Source: Bacillus sp. AFS015802
GTDB taxonomy: Bacteria; Bacillota; Bacilli; Bacillales; Bacillaceae_B
NCBI RefSeq assembly: GCF_002561455.1
Contig: NZ_NTUP01000068.1
Span: 1 to 64,000 of the forward strand
Length of the DNA stretch: 64,000 bases
Direction: 5' to 3'
A model generated the notes under the pieces. That model did no database searches. It saw nothing but the letters and a program-made list of their open reading frames with translations, and had not been told where the DNA came from. Below are positions 15,935-25,633 of the stretch, one piece after another. Both the position numbers and the translations under genes were made by a program. Positions within the stretch are counted from its first letter, which is position 1. Every line of letters begins with the position of its first letter.

Positions 15935-16771
15935 TTAACGTTTAAAGTTCCAATCATCTGATTCATAACGCGATTTGGCAAGCTCCACCACATATTGTGT
16001 TTCCTCTTCAGAAAGCTCATATGGTTCAAGGTCGATATTCAACCCTTCCTCAAACCCTTTCTTGAACGCTTCCTTGGCCATATCCATGGTGACCGTCTCA
16101 GGACTGATTTCGTTCATGGCAACAGCCTTGCTTTTAAATGCGCGCTGCATACGCTCTTTTACCCTGTCAGAGGGATACTTAAACAGACTGAATAATTTAT
16201 CTTCGTCAAGGTCCAGCAGGATGGATCCGTGCTGAAGGATGACACCTTTTTGTCTGGTCTGTGCACTGCCTGCCACTTTTCGGCCTTCAACGACTAACTC
16301 ATACCAGCTCGGTGCGTCAAAACAAACGGCAGACCGCGGGTTTTTCAATCCTTCCCGTTCTTCTGCTGTTTTCGGAACGGCAAAGTAGGCTTCGAGACCG
16401 AGTGCTTGGAACCCCTTCAGGATTCCTTCCGAGATGACACGGTACGCTTCCGTTACGGTTTTAGGCATTTCAGGGTGATCTTCTGAAACGATGACGCTGT
16501 AAGTCAATTCATGTTCATGCAGTACTCCTCTGCCCCCCGTCGGACGCCTTACAAACCCAAGACCGTGTTCTTTGACGGCGTCGAGATTGATTTCTTTTTC
16601 TACTTTTTGAAAGTATCCGACCGAGAGGGTCGCCGGGTCCCACCCGTAAAACCGGATCGTCGGAGGGATCTTCCCCGCACTGTGCCAATCGAGCAATGCC
16701 TCATCAAGGGCCATATTATAAGAAGGGGAGCAATTCCCAGAGTCAATGAATCTCCACGTTTCCTTTTTCAT
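15935..16771 (-). CDS. lipM: Octanoyl-[GcvH] protein N-octanoyltransferase LipM
   Basis: 278 residues, family BPL_LplA_LipB. The expected active-site Cys is in [17 protein letters not shown] near residue 150, followed by the Lys in [11 protein letters not shown]. The start [20 protein letters not shown] is typical of LipM. It moves octanoate from acyl carrier protein to GcvH, the first step of lipoate assembly. GcvH is the partner of the glycine cleavage proteins encoded nearby. In B. subtilis the cognate yqhM is likewise next to yqhL. Confidence 0.92.
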   Translation of the reverse strand: MKKETWRFIDSGNCSPSYNMALDEALLDWHSAGKIPPTIRFYGWDPATLSVGYFQKVEKEINLDAVKEHGLGFVRRPTGGRGVLHEHELTYSVIVSEDHPEMPKTVTEAYRVISEGILKGFQALGLEAYFAVPKTAEEREGLKNPRSAVCFDAPSWYELVVEGRKVAGSAQTRQKGVILQHGSILLDLDEDKLFSLFKYPSDRVKERMQRAFKSKAVAMNEISPETVTMDMAKEAFKKGFEEGLNIDLEPYELSEEETQYVVELAKSRYESDDWNFKR

Positions 16772-16981
16772 GCATCATACCTCATTTATATCTTCTGTTT
16801 TGAAATATTGTTATGTAATCAAACTACTTCTTTCGAGTCCGTTACTAGTCTATCAAATCCAATCCAAAAAACAAAGAAAAACAGATTGGAAAGTCTTTGC
16901 TGTAAAATAAAAAATATGTTTTGATTCTCAGGGCTTTCATGAATATAATAGAAGATAGCGCATTTGTAGAAAGGAGCATGA

Positions 16982-17368
16982 ATGATGGAAGGATTATATA
17001 TTCTTTTAGTCGTACTGGGTGGAATCATTGTTTATTCACTTTTTACGTTCTTCTATCAAAAGAGAATTGTGAATACACTGAATGAAGAAGAATTTCGAGC
17101 AGGATATCGTAAAGCTCAATTGATAGATGTTCGTGAAGCGAATGAATTTGAAAACGGTCACGTCCTTGGTGCACGGAATATCCCATTGTCACAGATCAAA
17201 ATGAGACAAAAGGAAATCCGTTCGGATCAGCCCGTATACCTTTATTGCCAAAGCGGACTCCGCAGCGGGAGAGCAGCTCAAATGCTGCACAAGAAAGGTT
17301 ACCGCGACCTTCACCAGTTGCAGGGCGGCTTTAAAAAGTGGACAGGCAAAGTGAAGCATAAAAAATGA
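16982..17368 (+). CDS. yqhL: Rhodanese-like domain protein YqhL
   Basis: 128 residues (or 127 from the second ATG at 16985, which is better spaced from AAGGAG). An N-terminal membrane anchor (residues 3-22, LYILLVVLGGIIVYSLFTFF) is followed by a complete rhodanese domain with IDVREANEFENGHVLGA and the active-site loop CQSGLRSGRAA. Expected role: sulfur transfer or persulfide handling at the inner face of the membrane; substrate unknown. Divergent from lipM, followed by a terminator. Confidence 0.9.
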   Translation: MMEGLYILLVVLGGIIVYSLFTFFYQKRIVNTLNEEEFRAGYRKAQLIDVREANEFENGHVLGARNIPLSQIKMRQKEIRSDQPVYLYCQSGLRSGRAAQMLHKKGYRDLHQLQGGFKKWTGKVKHKK

Positions 17369-17373
17369 TGTAA

Positions 17374-17402
17374 GAAGATCGCCTTTTGGGCGATCTTTTT
17401 TT
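17374..17402 (+). terminator. Terminator after yqhL
   Basis: AGATCGCC (17376-17383) pairs with GGCGATCT (17389-17396), followed by TTTTTT. Confidence 0.92.
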
Positions 17403-17489
17403 GGTTGGTGGAAGTAGTCGGTTAGGCTGGCGAAAGGGAGTGTGCTAGTGATGTGGGTAACCTCGATTTGATTGTGATTAAATGTAATA

Positions 17490-17552
17490 TAGCTGGATTA
17501 ACGGGGAAAACGGCTGGTTTATCGCCAACATCGGCAGGATTCCTCGCGAAAA
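17490..17552. repeat. Degenerate 21-nt-period repeat (locus 2)
   Basis: Plus-strand units begin at 17490 (TAGCTGGATT), 17511 (CGGCTGGTTT) and 17532 (CGGCAGGATT), exactly 21 nt apart. This is the same core as the minus-strand reading of the array at 34-160. The plus-strand frame gives heptads IAGLTGK, TAGLSPT and SAGFLAK, embedded in a 75-residue open frame (17453-17680) that has no plausible ribosome binding site and runs into gcvPB. The units lie between the convergent genes yqhL and gcvPB. Confidence 0.75.
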
Positions 17553-17560
17553 TCAGTCAA

Positions 17561-17592
17561 ATAAAATCCCCACAGCGAATCGCTGCGGGGAC
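17561..17592 (-). terminator. Terminator after gcvPB
   Basis: ATCCCCACAGCGA (17566-17578) pairs with TCGCTGCGGGGAC (17580-17592) over 12 bp with one G-U. ATTTTAT follows on the minus strand. Confidence 0.85.
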
Positions 17593-17609
17593 TTCCCAAT
17601 TTACACTCT

Positions 17610-19073
17610 TCAGCTTTCTTTTGTATACCGAAGAACCGGTTTTCTCGCTGCCAGTGTTTCGTCCATTCGCTTCACAATAGTCGTGTGCGGGGCTTCCTGG
17701 ACGATTTCCGGAGTTTCTTCAGCTTCTTTCGCAATTTGGATCATGGCATCGATGAAGGAATCGAGGGTTTCTTTCGATTCTGTTTCCGTCGGTTCGATCA
17801 TCATGCACTCTTCCACGTTCAATGGGAAGTAGATGGTTGGCGGATGATACCCGAAGTCGAGCAGGCGCTTCGCAATATCCAATGTACGGACACCCAGCTT
17901 CTTCTGACGTCTTCCACTGATGACGAATTCATGCTTACAATGACGATCGAATGGCAGGTCAAAGTGAGGCGCAAGTCGACGCATCATGTAGTTGGCATTC
18001 AGCACGGCATTTTCCGTCACGGCTCTCAAGCCATCAGGCCCCATCGTCCGGATGTACGTATACGCACGGACATTGATTCCGAAGTTTCCGTAGTAAGGTT
18101 TTACACGGCCGATTGAATCAGGACGGTTGTAATCGAATTCGAATGTATCGCCATTTTTCACGAGAACCGGTTTTGGAAGGTATTTAATCAAATCTTCCTT
18201 CACTCCGACAGGACCGCTTCCCGGACCGCCGCCTCCGTGAGGACCGGTGAACGTCTTATGAAGATTCAAATGCACCACGTCAAATCCCATATCTCCCGGT
18301 CTCGCTTTTGATAATACAGCATTCAGATTGGCACCGTCATAATACAGCTTTCCGCCTGCTTCATGAATGATCGCGGCCATTTCCAGGATATTCTCTTCAA
18401 ATAAGCCGAGGGTGTTCGGGTTTGTCAGCATCAGGGCAGCCGTATCATCTCCGACTACACGCTTCAGATCTTCCAAATCGACAAGGCCATTTTCATTCGA
18501 CTTGACCGTCACGGTTTCAAAGCCGGCAACCGTTGCACTGGCAGGATTCGTTCCATGAGCTGAATCCGGTACGATCACCTTCGTACGGTGAGAGTCACCA
18601 TTTGCCTCATGATACGCACGGATCATCATGAGACCCGTCCATTCTCCATGAGCTCCTGCTGCAGGCTGCAGGGTCACTTCATCCATGCCTGTGATCTCTT
18701 TCAAATGCTCCTGAAGATCATACATCAATTCGAGAGCACCTTGAACGCTTTCAGCCTCCTGAAGCGGGTTGATATGGGCAAACCCATTCAATCGTGCAAC
18801 GTTCTCATTCACTTTTGGATTATACTTCATCGTACAGGATCCAAGCGGGTAGAACCCTGAATCCACACCATGGTTACGTTTGGATAATGCCGTGTAATGG
18901 CGCATGATATCAAGTTCCGAAACCTCCGGAAGCTCCGGTGATTCTGTACGGATATAGTCGGAAGGAATGAGATCAGACAATTCCACCTGAGGTACATCCA
19001 TTTCAGGCAGGCTATAGCCTGTGCGGCCTTCTTTAGATAATTCAAAAATAAGAGGTTGATCTTGCTTATTCAT
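17610..19073 (-). CDS. gcvPB: Glycine dehydrogenase (decarboxylating) subunit 2
   Basis: 487 residues, the usual size of the C-terminal half of P-protein in Firmicutes. The PLP-binding Lys is in [20 protein letters not shown] near residue 270, preceded by [10 protein letters not shown]. With GcvPA it decarboxylates glycine and passes the aminomethyl group to lipoyl-GcvH. It overlaps gcvPA by 8 nt. Last gene of the riboswitch-controlled gcvT-gcvPA-gcvPB operon. Confidence 0.97.
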   Translation of the reverse strand: MNKQDQPLIFELSKEGRTGYSLPEMDVPQVELSDLIPSDYIRTESPELPEVSELDIMRHYTALSKRNHGVDSGFYPLGSCTMKYNPKVNENVARLNGFAHINPLQEAESVQGALELMYDLQEHLKEITGMDEVTLQPAAGAHGEWTGLMMIRAYHEANGDSHRTKVIVPDSAHGTNPASATVAGFETVTVKSNENGLVDLEDLKRVVGDDTAALMLTNPNTLGLFEENILEMAAIIHEAGGKLYYDGANLNAVLSKARPGDMGFDVVHLNLHKTFTGPHGGGGPGSGPVGVKEDLIKYLPKPVLVKNGDTFEFDYNRPDSIGRVKPYYGNFGINVRAYTYIRTMGPDGLRAVTENAVLNANYMMRRLAPHFDLPFDRHCKHEFVISGRRQKKLGVRTLDIAKRLLDFGYHPPTIYFPLNVEECMMIEPTETESKETLDSFIDAMIQIAKEAEETPEIVQEAPHTTIVKRMDETLAARKPVLRYTKES

Positions 19074-20421
19074 GACAATCCCCCAATTCTGCTACGAATG
19101 CGTCGATTTCTTCTTTGCTGCGGAGTTCTGTGACAGCCACCAGCATATGCTGTGCCAAGCTGTCATCCATTAGTCCAAGATCATATCCACCAATCATCTC
19201 TTTTCCCAGAAGCTTTTGATTGATTTCTTTGACCGGCTTATTTACCTTTACGACAAACTCATTGAATGACGGCCCTTCAAATGCGATGGAGAATCCTTTC
19301 GCTTTAAAGGCCTCCTTTGCGTAGTGTGCTTTTTGGATATTCTGCACGGCCATCTCTTTGACACCCTGTTTTCCGAGGGCTGTCATGGCGACGGATGCAG
19401 CAAGTGCATTCAATGCCTGATTGGAACAAATATTCGAAGTGGCTTTGTCACGACGGATATGCTGCTCACGGGCCTGGAGGGTCAACACAAATCCACGGAT
19501 TCCATCTTCATCGACGGTTTGACCGACAAGACGGCCCGGTACCTTGCGCATAAGCTTCTTGTTCACGGCAAAGTATCCACAGTGAGGTCCACCGAAGGCA
19601 CTTGGGATCCCAAATGGCTGTGCATCACCGATGACGATATCTGCCCCTAATTTTCCTGGAGGTGTCAGTGCCCCGAGTGCAAGCGGGTTTGACGAAACCA
19701 CGAACATCGCTTTTTCAGCATGTGTCACTTCTTCTATTGCCTTCAGTTCTTCCACACGGCCGAAGAAGTTTGGATATTGAACGATGACCGCTGCAATGTC
19801 ATCACTCATTAAATTCTTCAGTTCTTCTACGTCGGTTACACCATCAGTGTGGGGGATTTCCACCACTTCGATATATTGACCTTTTGCATAAGAGCGCAGG
19901 ACATCACGAGATTCAGGATGGACTGTACTGGAAACCAAAACCTTTTTACGGCGGGTCTGGCCTGCACTCAGCATAGCGGCTTCTGCCAGTGCCGTCCCTC
20001 CATCGTACATGGAGGAATTCGCCACATCCATGCCTGTCAGTTCACAGATCATCGTTTGGAATTCGAAGATGGCTTGAAGCTCCCCTTGAGAAATCTCAGG
20101 TTGATACGGCGTATAAGCTGTATAGAACTCTGAGCGTGATAATACATGATCGACGATGATCGGCATGTAATGGTCATACACTCCTGCTCCTAAAAAGGAT
20201 GCGTGACTTTTTAAGTCAGCGTTCTTCGCTGCCATTTTGGTCAGTTCTTTGACCAATTCCGTTTCTGACTTCGCTTCTTTGATCTTATAATCCCCTTTGA
20301 AACGAACCTTTTCAGGGATATCTTCAAATAGATCGTTAACGCTGTCTACTCCTATTTGTTCTAACATTTCCCTTTGATCCTGCTCTGTCATCGGTAAATA
20401 ACGATGCTTCATGACCGTCAT
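19066..20421 (-). CDS. gcvPA: Glycine dehydrogenase (decarboxylating) subunit 1
   Basis: 451 residues, the N-terminal half of P-protein. It starts [15 protein letters not shown] and contains the family segments [39 protein letters not shown] and GPHCGYFAV. It forms the alpha2-beta2 P-protein with GcvPB. It begins 7 nt after gcvT and overlaps gcvPB, so the three subunits are translated in series. Confidence 0.97.
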   Translation of the reverse strand: MTVMKHRYLPMTEQDQREMLEQIGVDSVNDLFEDIPEKVRFKGDYKIKEAKSETELVKELTKMAAKNADLKSHASFLGAGVYDHYMPIIVDHVLSRSEFYTAYTPYQPEISQGELQAIFEFQTMICELTGMDVANSSMYDGGTALAEAAMLSAGQTRRKKVLVSSTVHPESRDVLRSYAKGQYIEVVEIPHTDGVTDVEELKNLMSDDIAAVIVQYPNFFGRVEELKAIEEVTHAEKAMFVVSSNPLALGALTPPGKLGADIVIGDAQPFGIPSAFGGPHCGYFAVNKKLMRKVPGRLVGQTVDEDGIRGFVLTLQAREQHIRRDKATSNICSNQALNALAASVAMTALGKQGVKEMAVQNIQKAHYAKEAFKAKGFSIAFEGPSFNEFVVKVNKPVKEINQKLLGKEMIGGYDLGLMDDSLAQHMLVAVTELRSKEEIDAFVAELGDCHE

Positions 20422-20428
20422 TCCTCCC

Positions 20429-21535
20429 CTATTTCTTTGGTCTTTTATAAAAAGGTGTCGCTACCACTTTCGCTTTTAACTTTTTTCCTCTGATTTCAAC
20501 CAGCACTTCTGTTTCCAATGAGGTGAATTCTTTTTTTAGCAGGGCCAATCCCACATTTTTCTTTAATGTCGGTGATTGTGTACCCGTTGTGACTTCCCCT
20601 ATTTCTTCCTCACCGGAAAAGACTTTATATCCATGACGGGGGATGCCGCGATCGATCATTTCAATGCCTATGATTTTTCGCGTGGCGCCCTCCTCCTTTT
20701 GTTGCTTCAATACGTCCTGACCGATGAAAGGAATCTCTTTATTCACTTTTACGGCGAAACCGATCCCAGCTTCGATCGGTGTGATCGATTGGGATAATTC
20801 CTGGCCGTAAAGGGCCAGATTCGCTTCAAAACGCAGTGTATCACGGGCACCGAGTCCGCACGGAAGGACGCCGTGATCCTTACCCGCTTCCAAAATGGCC
20901 TTCCAGATTGCCGCTGCATCCTTTGCATCACAGTAAATCTCAAATCCGTCTTCCCCTGTATAGCCTGTGCGTGAGACAAGAGCATGTTTGCCATCTATAT
21001 TCATTTCAGTCTGGAATTTAAAAAATCCGATATCGCTTAACGAATGTTCGTTTGTAAGTAGTTGCAAAACCTGTTGGGCAAGTGGACCTTGAAGTGCCAA
21101 TTGCGCCATATGTTCAGAGATGTTATTGAGTTCCACTCCATCGGTCTGATGTTCTTTCAGCCACTTGAAATCTTTATCTATATTTGCTGCATTCACAACA
21201 AGCAAATAATCATTGTCTTTTATTTTATATATCAACAAGTCGTCGACCGTCCCACCGTTTTCGTAGCACATGGCCGTATACTGTGCGCCTCCGTCTTTTA
21301 CTTTGGAGACATCGTTTGTCATCATTTTCTGCAAGTAGTCAAGAGCCCCTTCACCCTTCACTTCAATTTCTCCCATATGAGAAACATCGAATAGTCCTGC
21401 CCGGGTTCTTACCGCTTCATGTTCTTCTTTGATGCTTGAGAATTGCACTGGTAAAGCCCAGCCACCGAAGTCGATGGTCTTTCCTCCATACTCTTTGTAC
21501 ACTTCGTATAAAGGTGTTTGTTTTAACTCTGACAT
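20429..21535 (-). CDS. gcvT: Aminomethyltransferase (glycine cleavage T-protein)
   Basis: About 368 residues from the ATG at 21535, preceded by GAAGGGGGAAAAGTC. Longer in-frame codons upstream run through the riboswitch and are not translated. Family signatures: [44 protein letters not shown] and [12 protein letters not shown]. It transfers the methylene group from aminomethyl-GcvH to tetrahydrofolate, giving 5,10-methylene-THF and ammonia. First gene of the operon. Confidence 0.97.
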   Translation of the reverse strand: MSELKQTPLYEVYKEYGGKTIDFGGWALPVQFSSIKEEHEAVRTRAGLFDVSHMGEIEVKGEGALDYLQKMMTNDVSKVKDGGAQYTAMCYENGGTVDDLLIYKIKDNDYLLVVNAANIDKDFKWLKEHQTDGVELNNISEHMAQLALQGPLAQQVLQLLTNEHSLSDIGFFKFQTEMNIDGKHALVSRTGYTGEDGFEIYCDAKDAAAIWKAILEAGKDHGVLPCGLGARDTLRFEANLALYGQELSQSITPIEAGIGFAVKVNKEIPFIGQDVLKQQKEEGATRKIIGIEMIDRGIPRHGYKVFSGEEEIGEVTTGTQSPTLKKNVGLALLKKEFTSLETEVLVEIRGKKLKAKVVATPFYKRPKK

Positions 21536-21591
21536 GACTTTTCCCCCTTCAAATTCCTTGTTTGCATAATCCTTAACCACGTTTGATCCCA

Positions 21592-21640
21592 TGAAAAAAG
21601 GACAGAAAAACCCCTTTTCATAAAGAAGGTTTCTCTGTCC
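21592..21640 (-). terminator. Riboswitch terminator (expression platform) upstream of gcvT
   Basis: Minus-strand GGACAGAGAAACC pairs with GGTTTTTCTGTCC (21600-21640), followed by six U. The 5' arm overlaps the 3' end (P1) of the second glycine aptamer, so glycine binding would block the terminator: an ON switch. Confidence 0.9.
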
Positions 21641-21799
21641 TTGCACCTGAAAGTTTACCGAAGAACGGCTTTCCCCTTTGGTGGTTTCCTGTGTCGGAAA
21701 CACTCTCCAGAGCTGCGTCCAACAAGAGTCTTTTTGCCTGAGAGATTCACACATTAACGTGCTTGCTCCTTCGGCGCTGTATGCACAGTCTCTCCCCTT
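21632..21799 (-). promoter_or_regulatory. Tandem glycine riboswitch upstream of gcvT
   Basis: Two aptamers in series on the minus strand. The first (about 21722-21799) runs from GGGGAGAGACTGTG through CAGCGCCGAAGGAGCAA to ATCTCTCAGGCAAAAAGAC. The second (about 21632-21712) runs from CTCTGGAGAGTG through CACCAAAGGGGAAAGCC to AACTTTCAGGTGCAAGGAC. Both GGAGAG and CTCTCAGGCAAAA/CTTTCAGGTGCAA elements are diagnostic. It senses glycine and controls the cleavage operon through the terminator at 21592-21640. Confidence 0.95.
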
Positions 21800-21843
21800 G
21801 TCATCATTCGCCAATATTCCTTGAAACAATTGGTCATACTAGA

Positions 21844-21873
21844 AATATACAAAAGAAATGTTGTAAATGTGAA
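21844..21873 (-). promoter_or_regulatory. Candidate sigma-A promoter of the gcv operon
   Basis: Minus strand -35 TTCACA (21868-21873), 18-nt spacer, -10 TATATT (21844-21849), about 40 nt before the first aptamer. Confidence 0.6.
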
Positions 21874-21981
21874 CGTTCGGATTTTCGTGTTTTTCTAACA
21901 ATTGAAAATCTATTTTCATCCTACCATTAAATACGAGTTTTGAGCAATCATTTTTATCAGAAATAAGGAGATGTTTTTCAG

Positions 21982-23682
21982 ATGAATGTTGAGGTTATAT
22001 TTGATGAAGAGTGGGGAGAAGGTCTTGAAAGTTTAATCGAAAACGATGGACCCTGGGGGAACTGGGAGCTCTATAAACTCGCGATCGAATTTGAGCACCA
22101 TCTTGCAATTCCGAACTTTGAAGGGCTGCAGGCTCCAAAACATTTGGCAAATGTCACTCCTCTCCCTCACCAGCTGGAGGCAGCGAAGCAGGTGGTGGAA
22201 ACGATGAACGGAAAAGCGATTCTTGCAGATGAGGTGGGACTTGGAAAAACGATCGAAGCCGGATTGATATTAAAAGAGTACATGATTAGGGGACTGGTGA
22301 AAAAAGTATTGATCCTCGTTCCCGCTTCCCTCGTTTCTCAATGGGCTTATGAATTGAATAGTAAGTTCTTCATTCCCGCCGTCCCCCAGCGGAAGAGCTA
22401 TGTATGGGATCAATGTGACATCGTGGTATCTTCCATGGACACTGCGAAAAGGAGCCCTCACCGGGAGAAGGTATATGAGCAGGATTATGATCTGGTTATT
22501 ATTGACGAAGCTCACAAACTGAAAAATCATAAAACAAAAAACTATGAATTTGTCCAGAATCTAAAGAAAAAGTTCTGCCTGCTGCTGACTGCCACCCCCA
22601 TCCAAAATCGGGTGGAGGAAATCTTTCATCTTGTTTCCCTCCTGAAACCCGGGCATCTTGGGAATGAATCGGGATTTACAGACAGGTATAAAAAAGGGGA
22701 TCGCTCTCTCCAGGAGGACGAGCATTTAAAGAACCTCATTAACAAGGTGATGATCCGTAACAGGCGGGGCGATACAGGCATCGAATGGACGAAACGCCAT
22801 GTAAAGACGGTGTTGATTGATTTCAACGAGGCGGAAAGAGAGTTATATGACGGGATCGAGCTCCTCAGGGGAAGATACGATGATTGGTCGAATTCGAGCT
22901 CCTTCTCCCTTTTGACTCTTCAGAGGGAGGCCTGCAGTTCACGTGAAGCTGTCTTCTACACGCTGAAGAACATGCTGGAAAAGAAGGAATCCCCAACACC
23001 CGCATTTGAACAGGTAATCGGTACACTGATGAAAAAAGTGGAAAATGTGACGATGAACTCCAAGGCCCAGAAAGCGCTGGAAATCGTACAATCCATAAAT
23101 GATAAAGTGATCATTTTCACTGAATACCGTGCGACCCAGCTCTATCTGCAATGGTTTTTAAAGCAGCATGGCATCAGTTCGGTCCCGTTCAGGGGAGGAT
23201 TCAAACGGGGTAAAAAAGACTGGATGAGGGAATTATTCCAGAAGCATGCACAGGTGTTGATTGCGACAGAAGCCGGCGGGGAAGGAATCAACCTTCAGTT
23301 CTGTCACCATGTGATCAATTTTGATCTCCCCTGGAACCCTATGAGACTGGAGCAGCGCATCGGACGCGTCCACCGTCTCGGACAGACAGAAGATGTTCAC
23401 ATCTATAACTTTGCTACGAAAAACACAGTCGAAGAGCATATACTGAAACTCCTTTATGAGAAAATCAATCTATTTGAACGTGTGATTGGACAATTGGACG
23501 AAATTCTGACCCGCCTGGATTTCAGGGACTTCGAAGAACACGTCACAGATATCCTCTCTTCGTCCCGTACAGAAGGTGAAATGAAGATCAAAATGGAGAA
23601 TTTAACGAGCATGATTCAATTTGCTGAACAGTTAAAGGAGGAGAAATCCAATGCAGCAGCACGAAATTCATCGATTTCTTGA
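21982..23682 (+). CDS. yqhH: SNF2-family DEAD/DEAH-box helicase YqhH
   Basis: 566 residues, divergent from gcvT. Helicase lobe 1 has Walker A DEVGLGKTIEAGLIL (about residues 79-93), DEAH in LVIIDEAHKLKNHKTKN and motif III LLLTATPIQNR. Lobe 2 has IIFTEYRATQLYLQW, EAGGEGINLQFC and the arginine-finger motif RIGRVHRLGQ. It is a RapA-like ATP-dependent translocase; the substrate (RNA polymerase or DNA-protein complex) is not known. It overlaps yqhG by 32 nt, so they form an operon. Confidence 0.93.
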   Translation: MNVEVIFDEEWGEGLESLIENDGPWGNWELYKLAIEFEHHLAIPNFEGLQAPKHLANVTPLPHQLEAAKQVVETMNGKAILADEVGLGKTIEAGLILKEYMIRGLVKKVLILVPASLVSQWAYELNSKFFIPAVPQRKSYVWDQCDIVVSSMDTAKRSPHREKVYEQDYDLVIIDEAHKLKNHKTKNYEFVQNLKKKFCLLLTATPIQNRVEEIFHLVSLLKPGHLGNESGFTDRYKKGDRSLQEDEHLKNLINKVMIRNRRGDTGIEWTKRHVKTVLIDFNEAERELYDGIELLRGRYDDWSNSSSFSLLTLQREACSSREAVFYTLKNMLEKKESPTPAFEQVIGTLMKKVENVTMNSKAQKALEIVQSINDKVIIFTEYRATQLYLQWFLKQHGISSVPFRGGFKRGKKDWMRELFQKHAQVLIATEAGGEGINLQFCHHVINFDLPWNPMRLEQRIGRVHRLGQTEDVHIYNFATKNTVEEHILKLLYEKINLFERVIGQLDEILTRLDFRDFEEHVTDILSSSRTEGEMKIKMENLTSMIQFAEQLKEEKSNAAARNSSIS

Positions 23683-24442
23683 GAGATATTTCCTCGCAAA
23701 CGGGTGTGACATGGTTGCGAACGGGAATGGCTATATGACTGTACAGCTTACCATCGATTTGGACAAGGAATTGATGAACCGCCCTTTTTATTGGCATTAT
23801 CTTGAGAAGACCGGTGGTACACCGAACCCGATGACGTTATCCCTCGTTACCAATCCAGAGCAGGCCCCGGAAGAGGTGAAAGGTGAACCGATTCACTTCG
23901 GTTCACCCCGGTTACACCAGATCTTTCATTCAACACGGAATCTGGCAGGATATATCCGATTGTATGAAAAACGGTATACACCGAGCACGCAGCAGACCCC
24001 TCTGCACCCGTGGCTCGGACTGAATATGAAAATATCGTATCAATCCAATCGAAAGAAAGACAGTATCAGAAGCATGGGACTGAACTTGATCAACGGAGTC
24101 ATTGCAGAGGACTTTCATTCGTCCTTATTGTCCAAAAATCTGACCCCGAAGATTCCTGACTTCTGTTTCACCTTGACACCGATCATCAAACCGAAAAGTG
24201 GAGTGAACCGGATTCAGACCTTCCTCTATGAAGAAATCAAAAGAGAGCCTGTTGAGTGGGCGGAACAGGCGGTAAAGACATGGGATGAGGATCTCGAATT
24301 ACTCAACCATTTTTATGGCGACCAGGAAGAAAAACCTGAATCTTATTACATGGAACAGCAGGCGTTGAAGGAACAGTACGAACCGAAGATCACCATCGAG
24401 GTCATCAACGGAGGGATTTTCTACCTGCAACAGCCACACTGA
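23651..24442 (+). CDS. yqhG: Conserved protein YqhG
   Basis: 263 residues, matching the B. subtilis YqhG size. AAAGGAGGAG precedes the ATG inside the end of yqhH. No membrane segment or catalytic motif is apparent. The sequence is rich in aromatic and charged residues, with recognisable stretches MVANGNGYMTVQLTIDLDKE and LHPWLGLNMKISYQSN. Function unknown. Its persistent coupling to the SNF2 helicase YqhH suggests a shared complex or pathway, which is inference only. Confidence 0.9.
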   Translation: MQQHEIHRFLERYFLANGCDMVANGNGYMTVQLTIDLDKELMNRPFYWHYLEKTGGTPNPMTLSLVTNPEQAPEEVKGEPIHFGSPRLHQIFHSTRNLAGYIRLYEKRYTPSTQQTPLHPWLGLNMKISYQSNRKKDSIRSMGLNLINGVIAEDFHSSLLSKNLTPKIPDFCFTLTPIIKPKSGVNRIQTFLYEEIKREPVEWAEQAVKTWDEDLELLNHFYGDQEEKPESYYMEQQALKEQYEPKITIEVINGGIFYLQQPH

Positions 24443-24450
24443 GGATTCAT

Positions 24451-24475
24451 GGGGACGTTTGAGACACGTCCCTCC
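24451..24475 (+). terminator. Weak hairpin after yqhG
   Basis: GGGACGT and ACGTCCC form a 7-bp stem followed by a pyrimidine tract without a full U-run. Possible terminator. Confidence 0.45.
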
Positions 24476-24523
24476 TTTCCTTAAAAACAAAAAAAGACCG
24501 CCATTTAAGGCAGCCCTGATTGA

Positions 24524-24703
24524 CTATTTATTTTTTTTGAACAGGATCATAAAAGCATAAGGAATGATGCCGAACCACCTGAATAGAAATGGTTCCCGCT
24601 CGTTTTTCCTCTGCTTCTTTAATGTTTTACGTTCAAGAGGTGATTTTTCATAATGTTGGACAAATGTTTGTGTTATGAACTTAACATAATCATTTACTGA
24701 CAT
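24524..24703 (-). CDS. yqzE: YqzE family protein
   Basis: 59 codons, starting MSVNDYVKFITQTFVQHYEK and ending ...FRWFGIIPYAFMILFKKNK. The ATG at 24703 follows GGAAGGTGGTGCTTTT. An amphipathic basic N-terminal half (ERKTLKKQRKNERE) is followed by one hydrophobic stretch (FGIIPYAFMILF). Length, sequence type and position just beyond the comG operon match the YqzE family of B. subtilis. Function unknown; possible membrane association. Confidence 0.85.
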   Translation of the reverse strand: MSVNDYVKFITQTFVQHYEKSPLERKTLKKQRKNEREPFLFRWFGIIPYAFMILFKKNK

Positions 24704-24751
24704 AAAAGCACCACCTTCCGCTTTTATCAGTATCCCCTCACACGTCTGGAT

Positions 24752-25261
24752 TTATACCCATTTCCCTTCAAAATACGGTAAAATCTCTTGGACGACTTCT
24801 TCCACTGATTTATCCTCTGTATGAATGGTCACCGAGCTTCCGCTTTCATACAGGGGAAACCGGCGCTCGAACAGGTTCATCAACTGGTCTTTTGAATTTT
24901 TTTGAACCAGTGGACGCTCCTTATCCCCTTCCAGCCTTCCCCACAAAGCATCAAAAGGACATGTTAAATGAAACACGAATCCATTCCCCTGCAAAAATGC
25001 CCGGTTCTCCTCTCTCTCCACCACTCCTCCTCCAGTAGTGATAATCGCATTTTCATTCCCCAATTCAAGGAGCACCCTTTTTTCGAGATCCCTGAAATAC
25101 GATTCACCATGCTGATGAAAAATATCTTTTATCGTTTTTTTCTCTCGATCCTCAATGAAATGATCCAGATCAATGACCGGAAGATTCAGTACTTCCCCAA
25201 GATGTTTGCCAATCGTCGTCTTTCCTACACCCATAAAGCCAACTAAGAAAATCGGTTCCAT
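24752..25261 (-). CDS. aroK: Shikimate kinase
   Basis: 169 residues. P-loop GFMGVGKTTIGKHLG at residues 8-22, the shikimate-binding VIDLDHFIEDREKK and YFRDLEKRVL segments, TGGGVV (about 75-80), and the lid region with R in ERPLVQ. It phosphorylates shikimate with ATP in aromatic amino acid synthesis. It starts 3 nt downstream of comGG and is probably read with the comG operon as well as from its own promoter. That arrangement differs from B. subtilis. Confidence 0.95.
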   Translation of the reverse strand: MEPIFLVGFMGVGKTTIGKHLGEVLNLPVIDLDHFIEDREKKTIKDIFHQHGESYFRDLEKRVLLELGNENAIITTGGGVVEREENRAFLQGNGFVFHLTCPFDALWGRLEGDKERPLVQKNSKDQLMNLFERRFPLYESGSSVTIHTEDKSVEEVVQEILPYFEGKWV

Positions 25262-25264
25262 ATT

Positions 25265-25633
25265 CTACTCCCACCGTATGATTTGTTTTGTTTCCTTATT
25301 ATACACAACCGTCACAGGAAGAAAAACCTTCTCCTCCCGTTTGAATGTCACTTCTAATTGCACCTCTTGTGGTGTAAGCATCCGGCTTGAAGTCATAACC
25401 TCACCAAAATTGGTCCTTACTTGCCCCGCGGTCAGGGATTTACGCTGCACTTCCAATAAGATGGCGTGCGATACGCTTATGTTCCTCTCCTGAATGCTCT
25501 TCATATTTGAAAGGTACCGATACTTACTTATAAAAAGATCCTTTGATGCAAATGCTAAAAACAGGACAATCATCAGTAGAAATAACGTATACGGCAGGAT
25601 GAATCCTCTGTTGCTAAGGAGAGGTATACCCAT
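25265..25633 (-). CDS. comGG: Competence pseudopilus protein ComGG
   Basis: About 122 residues from the ATG at 25633, inside the 3' end of comGF. The product starts MGIPLLSNRGFILPYTLFLLMIVL, a type II/IV pseudopilin-like N-terminus without the classic FTLIE motif, as in B. subtilis ComGG, and ends KETKQIIRWE. It is a minor component of the transformation pseudopilus. A longer frame (to 25759) exists but adds unrelated sequence that overlaps comGF. The start has only a weak ribosome binding site, which fits translational coupling. Confidence 0.8.
   Translation of the reverse strand: MGIPLLSNRGFILPYTLFLLMIVLFLAFASKDLFISKYRYLSNMKSIQERNISVSHAILLEVQRKSLTAGQVRTNFGEVMTSSRMLTPQEVQLEVTFKREEKVFLPVTVVYNKETKQIIRWE

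Noticed and set aside
17453..17680. 75-codon plus-strand ORF covering the second repeat as a real gene
   Set aside because: GTG start without a ribosome binding site, it crosses the gcvPB terminator and runs antisense into gcvPB. The heptad frame is noted, but coding is not supported.
20429..21829. Longer GcvT reading frame starting at 21829
   Set aside because: The extra 98 codons lie across the tandem glycine riboswitch and terminator; the ATG at 21535 has a proper ribosome binding site.
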